Below, in pieces: positions 60,401 through 62,316 of a stretch of DNA of 64,000 nt. Origin of the DNA: Margaritifera margaritifera. Its lineage: Eukaryota; Mollusca; Bivalvia; Unionida; Margaritiferidae. The stretch covers positions 5,891,001 through 5,955,000 of the forward strand of contig JAQPZY010001660.1 of NCBI GenBank assembly GCA_029931535.1, given 5' to 3'. The notes under the pieces are model-generated. The model was not told the DNA's origin and did not search any database. It worked only from the letters and a program-made list of their open reading frames with translations. Both the position numbers and the translations under genes were made by a program. How positions within the stretch are numbered: position 1 is the stretch's first letter; every line of letters begins with the position of its first letter.

Positions 60401-62304
60401 AGCTTAGTGACCAAGACTAGTTCATAATGAGTTTGATTATATGGCTATCTGATGGATCAAATGCACCATTACACAACATGGGCTCCAGCTGGAGCAACAC
60501 ACTGACATCTTGAGACTAAATGCTTAAAATTAAATTGACTTTCCTAATCTGTATGCATTTCAAACTTTCTTTGTGTTTTCAGTTGCTTTGTCTACATGAA
60601 ATGCGCTGTTTATCTAGAGCTATGAATCATGTCTTATAATTTGTCAATGAGAAAACAATACTGAGACTTGTCGTAAAAGTTAACTTTTTTCCTAATTGAA
60701 AACTGTTTTGTTCAACAAAATATAATTTCTCAAAACAATGCTACATTTTTGCAGAAGTAGTTAAGAATGTTTAGGTCATCAACAGTTTGACAATTTAAAA
60801 AAAATAATAATAATACTGTATCTTTATTGATTATTGTAAATGAAGTATTCTTTGTGAAGATTATTATTCTAGTGCAATTTATGGTCAAATTTTAAAAAAT
60901 ATTGACAATAACAAAAGCTGCATTTGTGGCAACTTTCTGTATGAGAAGTAATATTGTTTATCAGATGAATGGTAGAATACTTTTTCAAACATTCAGTATG
61001 TCACTGACATGATGAAAAAAACAACTCACTGAAACTGTAGGTGAAAACAAATAAAAAAGCATTTTTAAAAGTGATCTTGATCAATTATTTTGATCACAAA
61101 GTTGCAGGTTACACATATCATTTCTCTTCTGCTACTGACAATTGTACCTATCTCTGTTTGCAAGTTTATTTACCTGTATATCATTTTTATTTCCTTAAAA
61201 CATTTCTTCATAATTGTAATTTATTTATTCATTTATTACACTCATTTACTCAACAGGATTCACTTTTGAACAATGCCTATCACTGAAAATGCATTATCTC
61301 GTGAGAAGTGGTTAGCAGCAGCAAGGAGAGATAAGAATGTGAAATGCTTGTAATCAAAATATAACAATGGAAGATACAAAAAAACTTCATGTACAACGTG
61401 CAACTTTATGATTTTAATCATAAATAAACACTGAAAGGATACACTCTAACTGCTCCTGTTTTGGTCCCAATACCAAGTAAGCGCATCTTGGGATCATAGG
61501 CCAGTGCAGAAGGCTTGCTTGGGAATCCATGGTTAACACACTGCAAGGAAAATTTAAAACGAAACTAACAAAGGCCCGTGACTCACATTTTCTACACATT
61601 TGTAATGGGCAAATATGGGATTTACTTTGTGTTAGTACAACATTGTTAGAGAATAAACCTCTTAAAAAGGAAAGAAACAAAAGGAGAGGATCAATAGAAA
61701 TTCTCAGTTATCTAACCACTAATGAAAAATTAAATGCAAACTATTGAAGTGTTGAAATTAAAGAAACTTAAATGAAAGTTATGTACATGATAACACAAGA
61801 TTTCTCCACAAGTGAACACGCTAACATGTGTTACATATGTAATCTCTAGAAGCATAAAAAAACGGATAGATGGCGGGTAGGGGGGATGGCTATAGATACA
61901 TAATATTTTCTTTGTCAACATTATTGGGTGTAACTTCTTTTAGGTTGTTTACAGTCGACCATAAGTTAATATTCATCGATACCGTCAACGCATTAGTAAG
62001 AACGCGTCATCCCTAATCTATCTGTTTGTAAAGTTATGTATCTGTAAAGTCCCGACAGAAAAGGCGAGATGAATGACATTATCTGTTAGGCTTTAAGATT
62101 GTCCGTCATTTAAACGGTCGCAGCAAGCGATGAGTCATCTACTTGCTGTATGCTCAACATGGCTACCCCAAATCCGTTCTGAAATCCCCCCTCTTCGAGA
62201 GCAATGTAATTTCAACTTACATGTCTAAATCCAAACAATTCCTTTTTCTGCGCCTCCCTCCCTTCTGTTTCCTTGGGCGGATGCTTCCTAAAGAATTTAA
62301 GCAT
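383..62304 (-). CDS. LLGL1: Lethal(2) giant larvae homologue (LLGL), 5' part: join of exons 62304-62221, 61540-61443, 30273-30192, 18246-18134, 529-383; continues past position 1
   Basis: Lgl is a cytoplasmic and cortical WD40-propeller protein that sets basolateral polarity with Scribble and Dlg and is an aPKC substrate (family knowledge). Five minus-strand segments splice with GT-AG borders and matching phases (0, 0, 2, 0, 2; the last leaves 2 nt) into 174 codons plus 2 nt with no stop. Seen in order: MLKFFRKHPP start; HGFPSKPSALAYDPK and GTKTGAVRVYGAPGVEY (first blade); VTQLFFL; GRLVSLCGDNSLHLWEI (WD-type strand); LLLGTEGGNIHILEV; IIYQDVVMQ. These match the start of animal Lgl proteins collinearly and without gaps, so no exon seems to be missing. 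The phosphorylated hinge and the C-terminal propeller are outside the window. Introns are 0.7, 31.2, 11.9 and 17.6 kb. Tomosyn (STXBP5) is a related family but fits less well. The paralogue number (LLGL1 or LLGL2) is not meaningful in an invertebrate; the symbol is by convention. Confidence 0.93.
1725..2140 (+). repeat. GACC-type tandem repeat array A (about 3 units of 130-150 bp)
   Basis: Units share the blocks CCAAGTGCAAGCCATCCACA, AAGTTTGGT and TGTGCAGAAACCATTTTTCT, then TTCAGYCA-GTGACC-TTGACC. The same units recur near 6100-6610, 23925-24650 and 45535-45720, so this is a dispersed, internally tandem family. This kind of unit is common in molluscan genomes (general knowledge, not searched). 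No coding potential. Confidence 0.75.
2358..2480 (+). repeat. Dispersed repeat, copy 1 (shared with 34683-34830 and 57670-57790)
   Basis: The block 'AGGTAGGGCTTGAAAATATG', then 'TTAGCGTGAATCC-GCAA' and 'CCTAGAACAGACCCTGAC', is repeated in diverged form at two other sites on the same strand. The termini are not clear and no class can be given. Confidence 0.5.
5430..6060 (+). pseudogene. Broken pogo/jerky-like DDE transposase
   Basis: Plus-strand frames read NMDEMLMYFDLAP, VLICATGLEKRHITVI, stop, AVSSSGDVLLPMIIFKGKR, THDLKIPRGWLIPVQEKGWM, a frameshift, LLVMD, stop, CWTHITDNVKKQLWH, stop, NVVPAMVPRGCMSKFQPLDG. This order (N-M-D-E, then LP-M-I-IFKGKR, V-M-D, and S-K-x-Q-P-L-D) is the catalytic core of DDE_1 family transposases (pogo/Tigger/jerky). 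The three Asp codons are at 5543, 5835 and 5943, with 36 residues between the last two. At least four stops and a frameshift make it dead. The N-terminal DNA-binding domains are missing or unrecognisable. It is followed directly by a GACC-type array. Confidence 0.88.
6085..6605 (+). repeat. GACC-type tandem repeat array B (about 4 units)
   Basis: Same unit as the array at 1725-2140: CAGAAACCATTTT, CTTCTTTCAGTCA, (G)TGACC-(T)TGACC, AAAATCAATGGG-TTCTTC, CAAGTGCAA-CC-TCCACAAAG, TTTGGT. The units differ by substitutions and small gaps and are not identical, so the array is old. Open frames through it (to 132 codons) are read-through of repeat sequence. Confidence 0.75.
7533..8489. mobile_element. 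TIR DNA transposon, 957 bp, 'TACCGTATTTTCCG' family, nested in 7020-9504
   Basis: The left end TACCGTATTTTCCGGGGTAT, continuing AAGTCGC, matches the inverted right end TACCGTATTTTCCGCCCTAT, AAGTCGC. The subterminal motif GCAGGAGCGACTTAT is repeated several times in both arms (7605-7625, 8385-8405, 8455-8471). TA at each border is the likely target duplication. It contains a short acidic-tail reading frame (7998-8180) that may be the end of its transposase. Class is inferred as pogo/Tc1-like from TA and end structure. Confidence 0.8.
7998..8180 (+). pseudogene. Possible C-terminal tail of a pogo-like transposase
   Basis: A 60-codon frame ends in EHIYQIFNSDMEDEDFDGFS-DAD-stop. Acidic ends of the form SD-x-(D/E)-F-x-GF are common in pogo/jerky-like transposases. 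The position, inside a TIR element, fits. There is no catalytic core upstream, so the element would be a deletion derivative. The resemblance is short and could be chance. Confidence 0.35.
11030..11130 (+). repeat. GACC-type repeat, 3' tail fragment
   Basis: 'GTAGATGGTGATCAACTCAA', then GTTATTGTG-AGAAACGAAATTGGTAACA and AACATCATAACATAACACT, equals the tail of the array ending near 24670. Truncated single unit. Confidence 0.6.
12797..13070 (+). repeat. Tandem-core ('pearl-like') element fragment, about 2 units
   Basis: Contains the core blocks CACCATTTTCATTTAGGACC, AACTAGACATCATA, TCCATTCAGGAGGAG, AATAACAAGATTTTCAAGAT and GGCC-CTGTG that form the arrays at 37288, 53270, 54802 and 58853. The constant left and right ends are missing here. 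Confidence 0.7.
14830..15640 (-). pseudogene. DIRS-like retrotransposon reverse transcriptase relic
   Basis: The minus strand reads, with frame changes, LREEVYTLLQKGAVERVENY, FYSQILLDFNKS, CFKMETNPSVRNAIRANW, AYLHIPIFLPHRKYL, stop, FKFQALLYDLTRVMGVIATH, LRSLGIHNRPVFQ, stop, LVD. This is the RT core of the DIRS/Ngaro group: LL-KGAVE-V, FKMET--SVR, AYxHIPI--P-RKYL, F-F-ALP-(G)L, R-xxV--V-AxLR--GI. The segment that should carry the first catalytic Asp (IDL-DAY) is deleted between ANW and AYLHIPI, and the YLDDW site reads VFQ-stop. Hence non-functional. A 196-codon open stretch (15048-15638) is the best preserved part. Confidence 0.8.
15640..17020 (-). pseudogene. Probable gag-like region of the DIRS-like relic
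   Basis: Minus-strand sequence directly upstream (5') of the RT relic. Fragments such as FVGPTMVRELMQKFSQGQEY, LVMIAFHANLFLAASFN and the start-like MEITKRARIPDASSDAAS read like a degraded gag protein, where this region would sit in a DIRS element. Several stops and frameshifts break it. The assignment rests mainly on position; the motifs are weak. Confidence 0.4.
17081..17453. repeat. Perfect tandem duplication, 185-bp unit x 2
   Basis: 17081-17268 and 17266-17453 read the same with period 185 and no difference I can find, including CTACTGGGAATGGAGGGGTC, CCTGTGCTGACAAGAGGGAA and CATCTGTGCACAACCAGTGC. It lies at the 5' side of the DIRS-like relic. Perfect identity next to heavily decayed sequence means a recent duplication or an assembly artefact. 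Confidence 0.95.
18134..18246 (-). CDS. LLGL1: LLGL coding exon 4 (residues 89-125 and 2 nt)
   Basis: 113 nt, phase 0 in and phase 2 out, flanked by acceptor TTTTTCTCAG and donor GTAAGT. It reads GRLVSLCGDNSLHLWEI, then NNTGDGKSTLEEVKSFAMES. The D-N-S-L-H-L-W-E strand is a WD40 signature kept across Lgl proteins, and the following LEEV-S-F matches the family. Confidence 0.94.
18314..18385. mobile_element. Fragment of the 'TACCGTAT-TACTCG' palindromic MITE family
   Basis: AGCAAAGACCCTGATTTGTC-ATCACATAGTGCACCAGCAC matches the inner part of the element at 39698-39917 (CATAGACCCTGATCTGCTGG, CACATTATACGA). Both termini are lost. Confidence 0.45.
19075..19728 (+). pseudogene. LINE ORF2 relic (endonuclease-RT linker to the RT GPDG motif)
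   Basis: The plus strand reads WWDDQCQSMKHK, then LIDARSDSKLFWKIIKLLK, then SSGPDGILTEIIMVC, with stops and frameshifts between. WWD--C at the end of the endonuclease region, D-K-FWK-I in the linker and GPDGI-E at the start of the reverse transcriptase are typical of CR1/L2/Jockey/RTE-type LINEs. The piece stops inside a five-fold tandem repeat of the GPDG segment and then meets a hAT terminus at 19729. The clade cannot be fixed from this. Confidence 0.75.
19474..19728 (+). repeat. Minisatellite, 49-bp unit x 5, built from a LINE RT motif
   Basis: The unit TGCTCTAGTGGGCCTGATGG, TATACTGACTGAAATCATTA, AGGTCTGTA is repeated five times with alternating single-base variants (GTC/GGC; TTATGG/TTAAGG). 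The unit encodes SSGPDGILTEII, the RT motif of the adjoining LINE relic. 49 is not a multiple of 3, so the array is not coding. Confidence 0.95.
19729..19810 (+). mobile_element. hAT-type terminus (CAGGGGTTTCCAAACTTT)
   Basis: CAGGGGTTTCCAAACTTTAT followed by AGGGCC resembles the ends of Charlie-like hAT elements (CAGGGGT-CCAAACTT). No matching inverted end is found nearby, so only the left end is called. Confidence 0.5.
20583..21645. mobile_element. TIR DNA transposon, about 1.06 kb (TCAAACCTGTC family)
   Basis: The left end TAGTCAAACCTGTCCTAATG followed by GTCACC matches the inverted right end TACATTCAAACCTGTCAACA followed by a GGTCACCTGTG block. TA at both ends is the likely target duplication. 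Elements with TCAAACCTGTC ends are frequent in marine invertebrates (general knowledge). A 99-codon Cys-rich open frame on the minus strand (20876-21175) has no family resemblance that I can name. Confidence 0.65.
21473..21511. repeat. AAT/ATT microsatellite palindrome
   Basis: Seven AAT units run straight into five or more ATT units, making a near-perfect inverted repeat able to form a hairpin. It lies inside the TIR element 20583-21645. Confidence 0.9.
22736..23257 (+). repeat. Minisatellite, 78-bp unit x 7
   Basis: Unit: GATGATGTSTTTCTATTTAC, ATTTTTAGAACTTTTTTAAA, TGGCACCATACAGCCATCAC, TGCTGAYRTGCTGTTAAA. Starts are at 22736, 22797, 22875, 22944, 23022, 23100 and 23178. The spacing is 78, apart from two shortened units (61 and 69) near the left end. 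Units 5-7 are the most alike. No coding frame runs through. Confidence 0.95.
23560..23808 (-). mobile_element. tRNA-Leu-like SINE, decayed copy
   Basis: The minus strand has the same order as the better copy at 40837-41094: TAAGGCGCTCACCTTTACAG, GGTTCGAGTCTT (B box), GGTATGTGAGAAAGCTTG, CCACCAAATATACAGG, TATAGCCTATCATGTGCTGA and AAAGGGTGTTAAA. The A box region and the AACC tail are degraded. Confidence 0.75.
23925..24670 (+). repeat. GACC-type tandem repeat array C (about 5 units)
   Basis: Longest array of this family in the window. Each unit has GTGACC/TTGACCTTTGACC, TTCTTCCT-ACCCAAGTGCAA, CATCCACAAAGTTTGG and TGGTGAA-AACTCAAGTTATTG. It ends with the tail GATGGACTGCATCATAACAT also seen at 11030-11130. 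One unit holds a perfect TGACCTTTGACCT (near 24113). Confidence 0.8.
24690..25400 (+). repeat. Tandem array D (about 5 units of 130-145 bp), contiguous with array C
   Basis: Units share GTAGGTCACTGTGACCTACT, CCCATGGTGAATAGTA-CCTC, AAAGTTTCATGACTGTACAT and CAGTGT-AGAGAAACTGAGCT. A further half unit lies at 25665-25720 beyond a SINE. GTCACTGTGACCTAC contains an inverted GTCAC/GTGAC repeat. No coding potential. Confidence 0.75.
25435..25580 (-). mobile_element. tRNA-derived SINE (minus), with GGCAAGACACTTTA core
   Basis: The minus strand reads GGTGGCTCAATGGTTTGCAT (A box), GTGTGGGTTTGAATCCTACT (B box GGTTTGAATCC), then TCTTTTGGCAAGACACTTTA and CTCCAATTGCCTTGGCAC. A tRNA-like head followed by a conserved 'TTGGGCAAGRCACTTTA' core is seen in several animal SINE superfamilies; I cannot say which. 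It interrupts array D. Confidence 0.7.
25665..25760 (+). repeat. Half unit of array D joined to the left end of a tandem-core element
   Basis: GCAGTCACTGTGACCTACTT and GGCCCATGGTGAGTAGTACC are array-D sequence. They run into GAACAAGAGTCCCTCAAAGG followed by GGCTGATGCTCTACTAGCC, which is the left end of the pearl-like elements at 37288, 54802 and 58853. Confidence 0.65.
26342..26500 (+). pseudogene. hAT transposase C-terminal dimerisation relic (ZNF862-like)
   Basis: The frame beginning at 26342 reads STVHCEHGFSSQNRLKTKYR, then TKLSEQNLTMLSD-stop. S-T-x-x-C-E-x-GFS--NR-KTK-R--L--- L--L is the core of the hAT-C dimerisation domain of ZNF862/KIAA1586-type elements. The rest of the transposase is not found beside it, and the stop comes early relative to the usual L-M-R-I continuation. 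A dead fragment, not a host gene. Confidence 0.85.
27261..28976. mobile_element. TIR DNA transposon, 1.7 kb (TACCGTATTTACCGTATA-TTGGGACA family)
   Basis: The left end TACCATATTTACCGTATATG, TTGGGACA matches the inverted right end TACCGTATTTACCGTATATA, TTGGGACA, 26 of 28 positions. Subterminal repeats AAGTTYTGGGACA occur in both arms (27329, 27363, 28871, 28912). TA borders are the likely target duplication. No transposase is recognisable; short frames inside are not conserved. A run of 14 Gs lies at about 28826-28839. Confidence 0.85.
30192..30273 (-). CDS. LLGL1: LLGL coding exon 3 (residues 61-88)
   Basis: 82 nt beginning with the last base of a split codon and ending in phase 0. It reads YGAPGVEYSGQHKEDVQVTQ, then LFFLVEQ. 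YGAPGVE and VTQ-hydrophobic are diagnostic of Lgl. The acceptor CCTGACAG has a modest pyrimidine tract; the donor is GTAAGA. Most relatives have Gly before the final Gln (GQGR), where this gene has VEQ-GR. The exon is isolated between introns of 31.2 kb and 11.9 kb. Confidence 0.92.
31542..32304. mobile_element. TIR DNA element, 763 bp (CAGTGAAACCCCTCAAAAC)
   Basis: The left end CAGTGAAACCCCTCAAAACT matches the inverted right end CAGCGAAACCCCTCAAAACA. CAG-type ends next to TA are seen in pogo/Tigger-like families (inference). No reading frame inside is recognisable. Confidence 0.7.
32795..32915 (+). repeat. GT-rich minisatellite, about 3 units of 45-50 bp
   Basis: The unit TTTGTGTGTACATGTATGCA, TTCATGCATGT is repeated three times with drift. 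It is a mix of GT and CATG palindromic steps. Confidence 0.85.
33096..33233. mobile_element. hAT-type MITE, 138 bp, with 8-bp target duplication
   Basis: The left end CAGTGGTGTTGCAAGCA and the inverted right end CAGTGGTATAGCAAGCA form terminal inverted repeats, with inner GGGCCCC blocks. The flanks CTACAGTC (33088-33095) and CTATGGTC (33234-33241) are alike at 6 of 8 positions, the length expected for hAT. Confidence 0.75.
33438..33472. repeat. Homopolymer of 35 G
   Basis: Uninterrupted G from 33438 to 33472. The true length may differ because such tracts are hard to sequence. Shorter G or C runs occur near 9352, 11502, 28826, 35631, 46263 and 63803. Confidence 0.9.
34683..34830 (+). repeat. 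Dispersed repeat, copy 2
   Basis: GCAGGGCTTGCAAAATTATG, TTTTCAGGTGTGGTTTTTAT, TTAGCATGAATCCCACAACT and CCTAGAAAAGGCCCAGAC match the repeat at 2358-2480 with substitutions. Confidence 0.5.
35230..35595. mobile_element. Harbinger-like MITE, 366 bp, with TTA target duplication
   Basis: Long inverted repeats of about 110 bp run from GGCCAACAAC-AAAATGTGTG to the inverted end GGCCAAAAA-AAAATGTGTG. Both arms carry TATTGCACTGGTTTTAARAT and TAGGGTAGGCAGGTA. TTA stands on both sides (35227-35229 and 35596-35598). GGCC ends and a TWA duplication fit PIF/Harbinger (inference). Confidence 0.8.
35596..35713. mobile_element. Second, partial copy of the same MITE, overlapping the TTA junction
   Basis: GATGCACAAATCAATTTCAG, CAATGTGATTTT, then GGGTCGGC, GTCAGCCAACCAG, AAACACATTTTT and CTTTTGGCC (ending 35713, followed by TTA) repeats the reverse-complement centre and one end of the neighbouring MITE. 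A 14-15 G run replaces the T-rich middle. Confidence 0.65.
37288..37955 (+). mobile_element. Tandem-core (pearl-like) element, about 3 core units, both ends present
   Basis: Left end AAGAGTCCCTTGAAGGGACT, GACACTC (palindrome GTCCCTTGAAGGGAC), then TTCCAGGAATTCAAGATAA. Core units follow: GCACCATTTTCA-TTAGG-CC, AACT-GACATCATAAGAAGTC, ATTCAGGAGGAGTAGCAATA, ACAAGATTTTCAAGATGG. Right end: ATCCCATAAGCTCTTCTGAT, CTATGACCAGTAGAGCT. Constant ends around a variable number of core repeats is the design of bivalve pearl/HINE (Helitron-like) elements; that class is an inference. Confidence 0.7.
38812..38895 (+). repeat. Short tandem duplication (about 58 bp spacing)
   Basis: AAGTAATGTTTTCACGCCAT, CTAAAGTGACAA is repeated as AAGTAATGTTTTCATGCCAT, CTAAAGTGACAA. 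Confidence 0.85.
39698..39917. mobile_element. Palindromic MITE, 220 bp (TACCGTATRTACTCG family), full copy
   Basis: The left end TACCGTATGTACTCGCATAT, AAGC pairs with the inverted right end TACCGTATATACTCGTGTAT, AAGC. The arms continue with CATAGACCC-ATCTGC blocks, so the element folds on itself almost end to end. TA borders are the likely target duplication. Other copies: 45874-45987, 57839-57975, 59774-59917 and a fragment at 18314. Confidence 0.85.
40837..41094 (+). mobile_element. tRNA-Leu-derived SINE, best copy
   Basis: The head GATGGCAGAGTGGTCTAAGG, CGC is a tRNA-Leu-like A box region, with B box GGTTCGAGTCT. The body is GGTATGTGTGAAAGCTTGCC, AGCTTCCGGTGGATCGGAGG, TCCACCAGATATACTGACCG and TATAGCCTATCATGTGCTGA; the 3' end is AAAATGGTGTTAAACCAATA followed by (AACC)n. 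A Pol III head with a conserved body and tetranucleotide tail is standard for SINEs; bivalve MetaSINE-type families are a candidate, not verified. A second, older copy is at 23560-23808 on the other strand. Confidence 0.88.
41161..41400. repeat. Tandem duplication, 120-bp unit x 2
   Basis: 41161-41280 and 41281-41400 are the same apart from about six substitutions: AAAACCTTGCAAAAAGTACT, CACCAAAGAGATGTTAGGTT, TGGTGTGCAAATTTATCATA. Confidence 0.97.
41872..41984 (+). repeat. Minisatellite, about 37-bp unit x 3
   Basis: TCCGAGAATATTGCTTTACT, GGGGAACAATTACACCAT is repeated three times with 1-2 base deletions after ATTG. Confidence 0.95.
42180..43050 (+). repeat. Satellite-like array, 59-bp unit x about 15
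   Basis: Unit: CATTCAGAACACTATTTAAA, TAAAATAGCAAAATCTCAGC, CAAGCCATACACCATCTGT. Monomer starts step at 59 (42185, 42244, 42305, 42364, 42423, 42482, 42541, 42600, 42659, 42718, 42777, 42844, 42903, 42962, 43021). Two monomers (42244 and 42718) carry a variant TTTCAATGACAGC and GCAATATATATA, eight units apart. The last unit is diverged. Not CRISPR: there are no spacers. Confidence 0.97.
45462..45528 (+). repeat. Short tandem duplication (about 32 bp)
   Basis: GGTGATTACTGACCAAACAA, ATGGGTCTCA occurs twice in a row directly before a GACC-type repeat fragment. Confidence 0.9.
45533..45720 (+). repeat. GACC-type repeat fragment
   Basis: CACAGAAACCATTTTTCTTC, TTTCAGCCAGCAGCCTTGAA, ACAGGCTTCTTTCTTACACC and GAATGGTGGAGAACTTGAGT match the family unit. 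It ends with GGATGGACAGCCAACATA. The GACCTTTGACC block is lost. Confidence 0.65.
45874..45987. mobile_element. Palindromic MITE, TACCGTATRTACTCG family, short copy
   Basis: TACAGTATATACTCATGTAT, AAGCC at the left and GGCTTATACGCGAGTATAAA, TGGTA at the right. Centre GCAGATCAGGGTCTATGCAG as in the 39698 copy. At 114 bp it is an internally deleted copy. Confidence 0.8.
50174..50965 (+). pseudogene. hAT element relic: 5' terminus and N-terminal zinc finger of a ZNF862-like transposase
   Basis: CAGGGCTCTAAATTAA at 50174 is a hAT-type terminus. About 530 bp on, one frame reads KYQKCWADEYKWLKYNPGKA, VMLCTFYTEYSKKYKSALGA, stop, FIDGRKNFHKSSLEAHNASS-RR. W--(E/Q)-WL-Y-P----M-C--C---------F--G--NF--SSL--H--S--H is the N-terminal TTF/BED-like finger of ZNF862/KIAA1586-type hAT proteins. 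Here the second Cys is Tyr, the last His is Arg, and there is an in-frame stop. The rest is replaced by a tandem array from 50975. Confidence 0.75.
50975..51840 (+). repeat. Tandem array E (about 6 units of 115-155 bp)
   Basis: Units share AAGCTCAGCCAATCAGATGC, AAGATCACCTCATTAATATG, CATGAATCTCGCTCATTAT, TTGATCAAAATCAGATCAGA and AATATGGCCTCCAGAGTGGT. The right border AACAAGCAATTGTTGATGGG, CACACAAGAGACGCATGAGC looks like a constant end. Same overall design as the other tandem-core families. Confidence 0.85.
51968..52145 (+). repeat. Minisatellite, about 55-bp unit x 4
   Basis: CCTTGTCAGTATTTCCAAAC, AACAC, TTATATAAT, AATTAGAAATA is repeated four times with small indels in the AT part. Confidence 0.93.
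53118..53220 (-). mobile_element. tRNA-Thr-like SINE head
   Basis: The minus strand reads GATCAATGGTAGCTCAGTTG, TTCGAGCATTGGACTCGTAA, TCCAAGGATCAATGGTTCGA, GACC. Box A is TGGTAGCTCAGTTG, box B is GGTTCGAGACC, and an anticodon arm TTGGACTCGTAATCCAA gives CGT (Thr). The 3' body is short (CTGCCTCAGTTTTCTCACCG). Extra bases between arms speak against a functional tRNA. Confidence 0.65.
53270..53775 (+). mobile_element. Tandem-core (pearl-like) element, diverged, right end lost
   Basis: Left end AACAAGACTTTCTCAAAGGA, ACTGATGTTC, then CTAGAATTCAAGATGAAATC. About three core units follow with GCACCATTTTCATTTAGG-ACC, AAGAAGTCTYTTGGTGAAAA and AACAAGATTTTCAAGATGGC. Confidence 0.7.
54802..56020 (+). mobile_element. 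Tandem-core (pearl-like) element, about 7-8 core units, both ends present
   Basis: Left end AACAAGTCCCTCAAAGGGAC, TGACGCTCTACTGG, then AATTTCCAGGAATTTAAGAT. Core units of about 120-130 bp follow: GCACCATTTTCATTTAGGAC, CAACTAGACATCATAAGAAG, GAAAACCCCATGTTGATATG, ACCATCCAT. Right end: TAAAGTTTCAAGGCAATTCT, ATCCCATAAGCTCCTCCGGT, CTATGACCAGCAGAGCT. It is the longest copy here, and a hAT MITE starts 15 bp after it. Confidence 0.75.
56035..56252. mobile_element. hAT-type MITE, 218 bp (CAGGGCTC ends)
   Basis: The left end CAGGGCTCAAAAGTAGCAGT, AGTCCATTAGCCC pairs with the inverted right end CAGGCCTAGATTTT, and the subterminal AAGCTACTAGTCCTTCAGGC mirrors the left GTAGTCC blocks. The terminus resembles the one at 50174. 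Target duplications are not clear. Confidence 0.6.
57670..57790 (+). repeat. Dispersed repeat, copy 3
   Basis: AATAAAGGTAGGGCTCGACA, ATATGATGC, TTATCGTGAATCCGGCAAAC and TGGAACAGACTGTTAAAAGC match 2358-2480 and 34683-34830. Confidence 0.5.
57839..57975. mobile_element. Palindromic MITE, TACCGTATRTACTCG family, decayed copy
   Basis: CAATATAAGTTGGGACCAAC, TACCCTGATCTGTTGTTGCA, TAATGCACACGCAGATCTGG and the right end CGCGACTATATATGGTA. The left terminus is mutated. Confidence 0.6.
58853..59645 (+). mobile_element. Tandem-core (pearl-like) element, about 5 core units, truncated right end
   Basis: Left end AACAAGAGTCCCTCAAATGA, ACTGACATTCTACTGGC, AATTTCCAAGAATTCAAGAT. Core units as in the other copies, with frequent small deletions. 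The right end stops at GTGTAAAGTTTCATGGTGAT, AACAAACTTGTGCTAACATG, without the AAGCTC-TATGACCAG block. Confidence 0.7.
59774..59917. mobile_element. Palindromic MITE, TACCGTATRTACTCG family
   Basis: The left end TACCATATATACTCGCATAT, AATCTGGGT pairs with the right end ACCCAGATTATATATATGGT, A. The centre CATAGACCCTGATCTACCGT, TGCATAATGCGCCGGCAAAT matches the 39698 copy. Confidence 0.82.
60135..60242 (+). repeat. Minisatellite, about 38-41-bp unit x 3
   Basis: CCCAACCATCACAGCTCTAG, ATAAGAATTTATCYT is repeated three times. Confidence 0.95.
61443..61540 (-). CDS. LLGL1: LLGL coding exon 2 (residues 29-60 and 2 nt)
   Basis: 98 nt, phase 0 in and phase 2 out. The acceptor is TTCCTTGCAG just above 61540. 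It reads CVNHGFPSKPSALAYDPK, then MRLLGIGTKTGAVRV: the first WD-type blade, one of the best conserved stretches of Lgl. The donor is GTATCC (61442-61437), weaker than consensus, but it is the only choice that keeps phase with exon 3, where GT plus T completes valine. Confidence 0.92.
61541..62220 (-). other. LLGL intron 1 of the coding region (680 bp)
   Basis: Shortest intron in the window, GTAAGT to TTGCAG. No repeat or other motif stands out. First introns near the start codon often carry control sites, but none is identified here. Confidence 0.8.
62221..62304 (-). CDS. LLGL1: LLGL coding exon 1 (start codon, residues 1-28)
   Basis: Encodes 28 residues from ATG at 62304 (MLKFFRKHPPKETEGREAQ and on to LFGFRH). 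The basic MLKF-F-RKH start followed by a charged helix and an F-x-F motif is the usual Lgl N-terminus. The donor GTAAGT lies at 62220-62215 and the exon ends in phase 0. The ATG is preceded by AAATTCCGGAAA and by an acceptor-like TTTTCAG, so this exon probably also carries 12 nt of 5'UTR. Confidence 0.9.
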
Positions 62305-62316
62305 TTTCCGGAATTT
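62305..62316 (-). other. Probable 5'UTR segment of LLGL exon 1, with splice acceptor at 62317-62318
   Basis: Upstream of the ATG the minus strand reads GCATTGGTTTTCAG followed by AAATTCCGGAAA and ATG. The pyrimidine-rich stretch plus CAG looks like an acceptor. This would mean that transcription starts in a separate non-coding exon farther up. Inferred from sequence only; the UTR could also be continuous. Confidence 0.45.

Larger units (their letters stand above)
30274..61442 (-). other. LLGL intron 2 (31.2 kb)
   Basis: Very large intron between exons 2 and 3 (donor 61442-61437, acceptor 30275-30274). It contains at least four tandem-core element arrays, a 59-bp satellite, several MITEs, two SINEs and a hAT relic, listed separately. 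Stretches without recognised content are 30275-31540, 33475-35225, 35720-37285, 38900-39690, 43055-45460, 45990-50170, 52150-53110, 56255-57660, 57980-58850 and 60245-61440. None contains a convincing exon. Confidence 0.85.
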
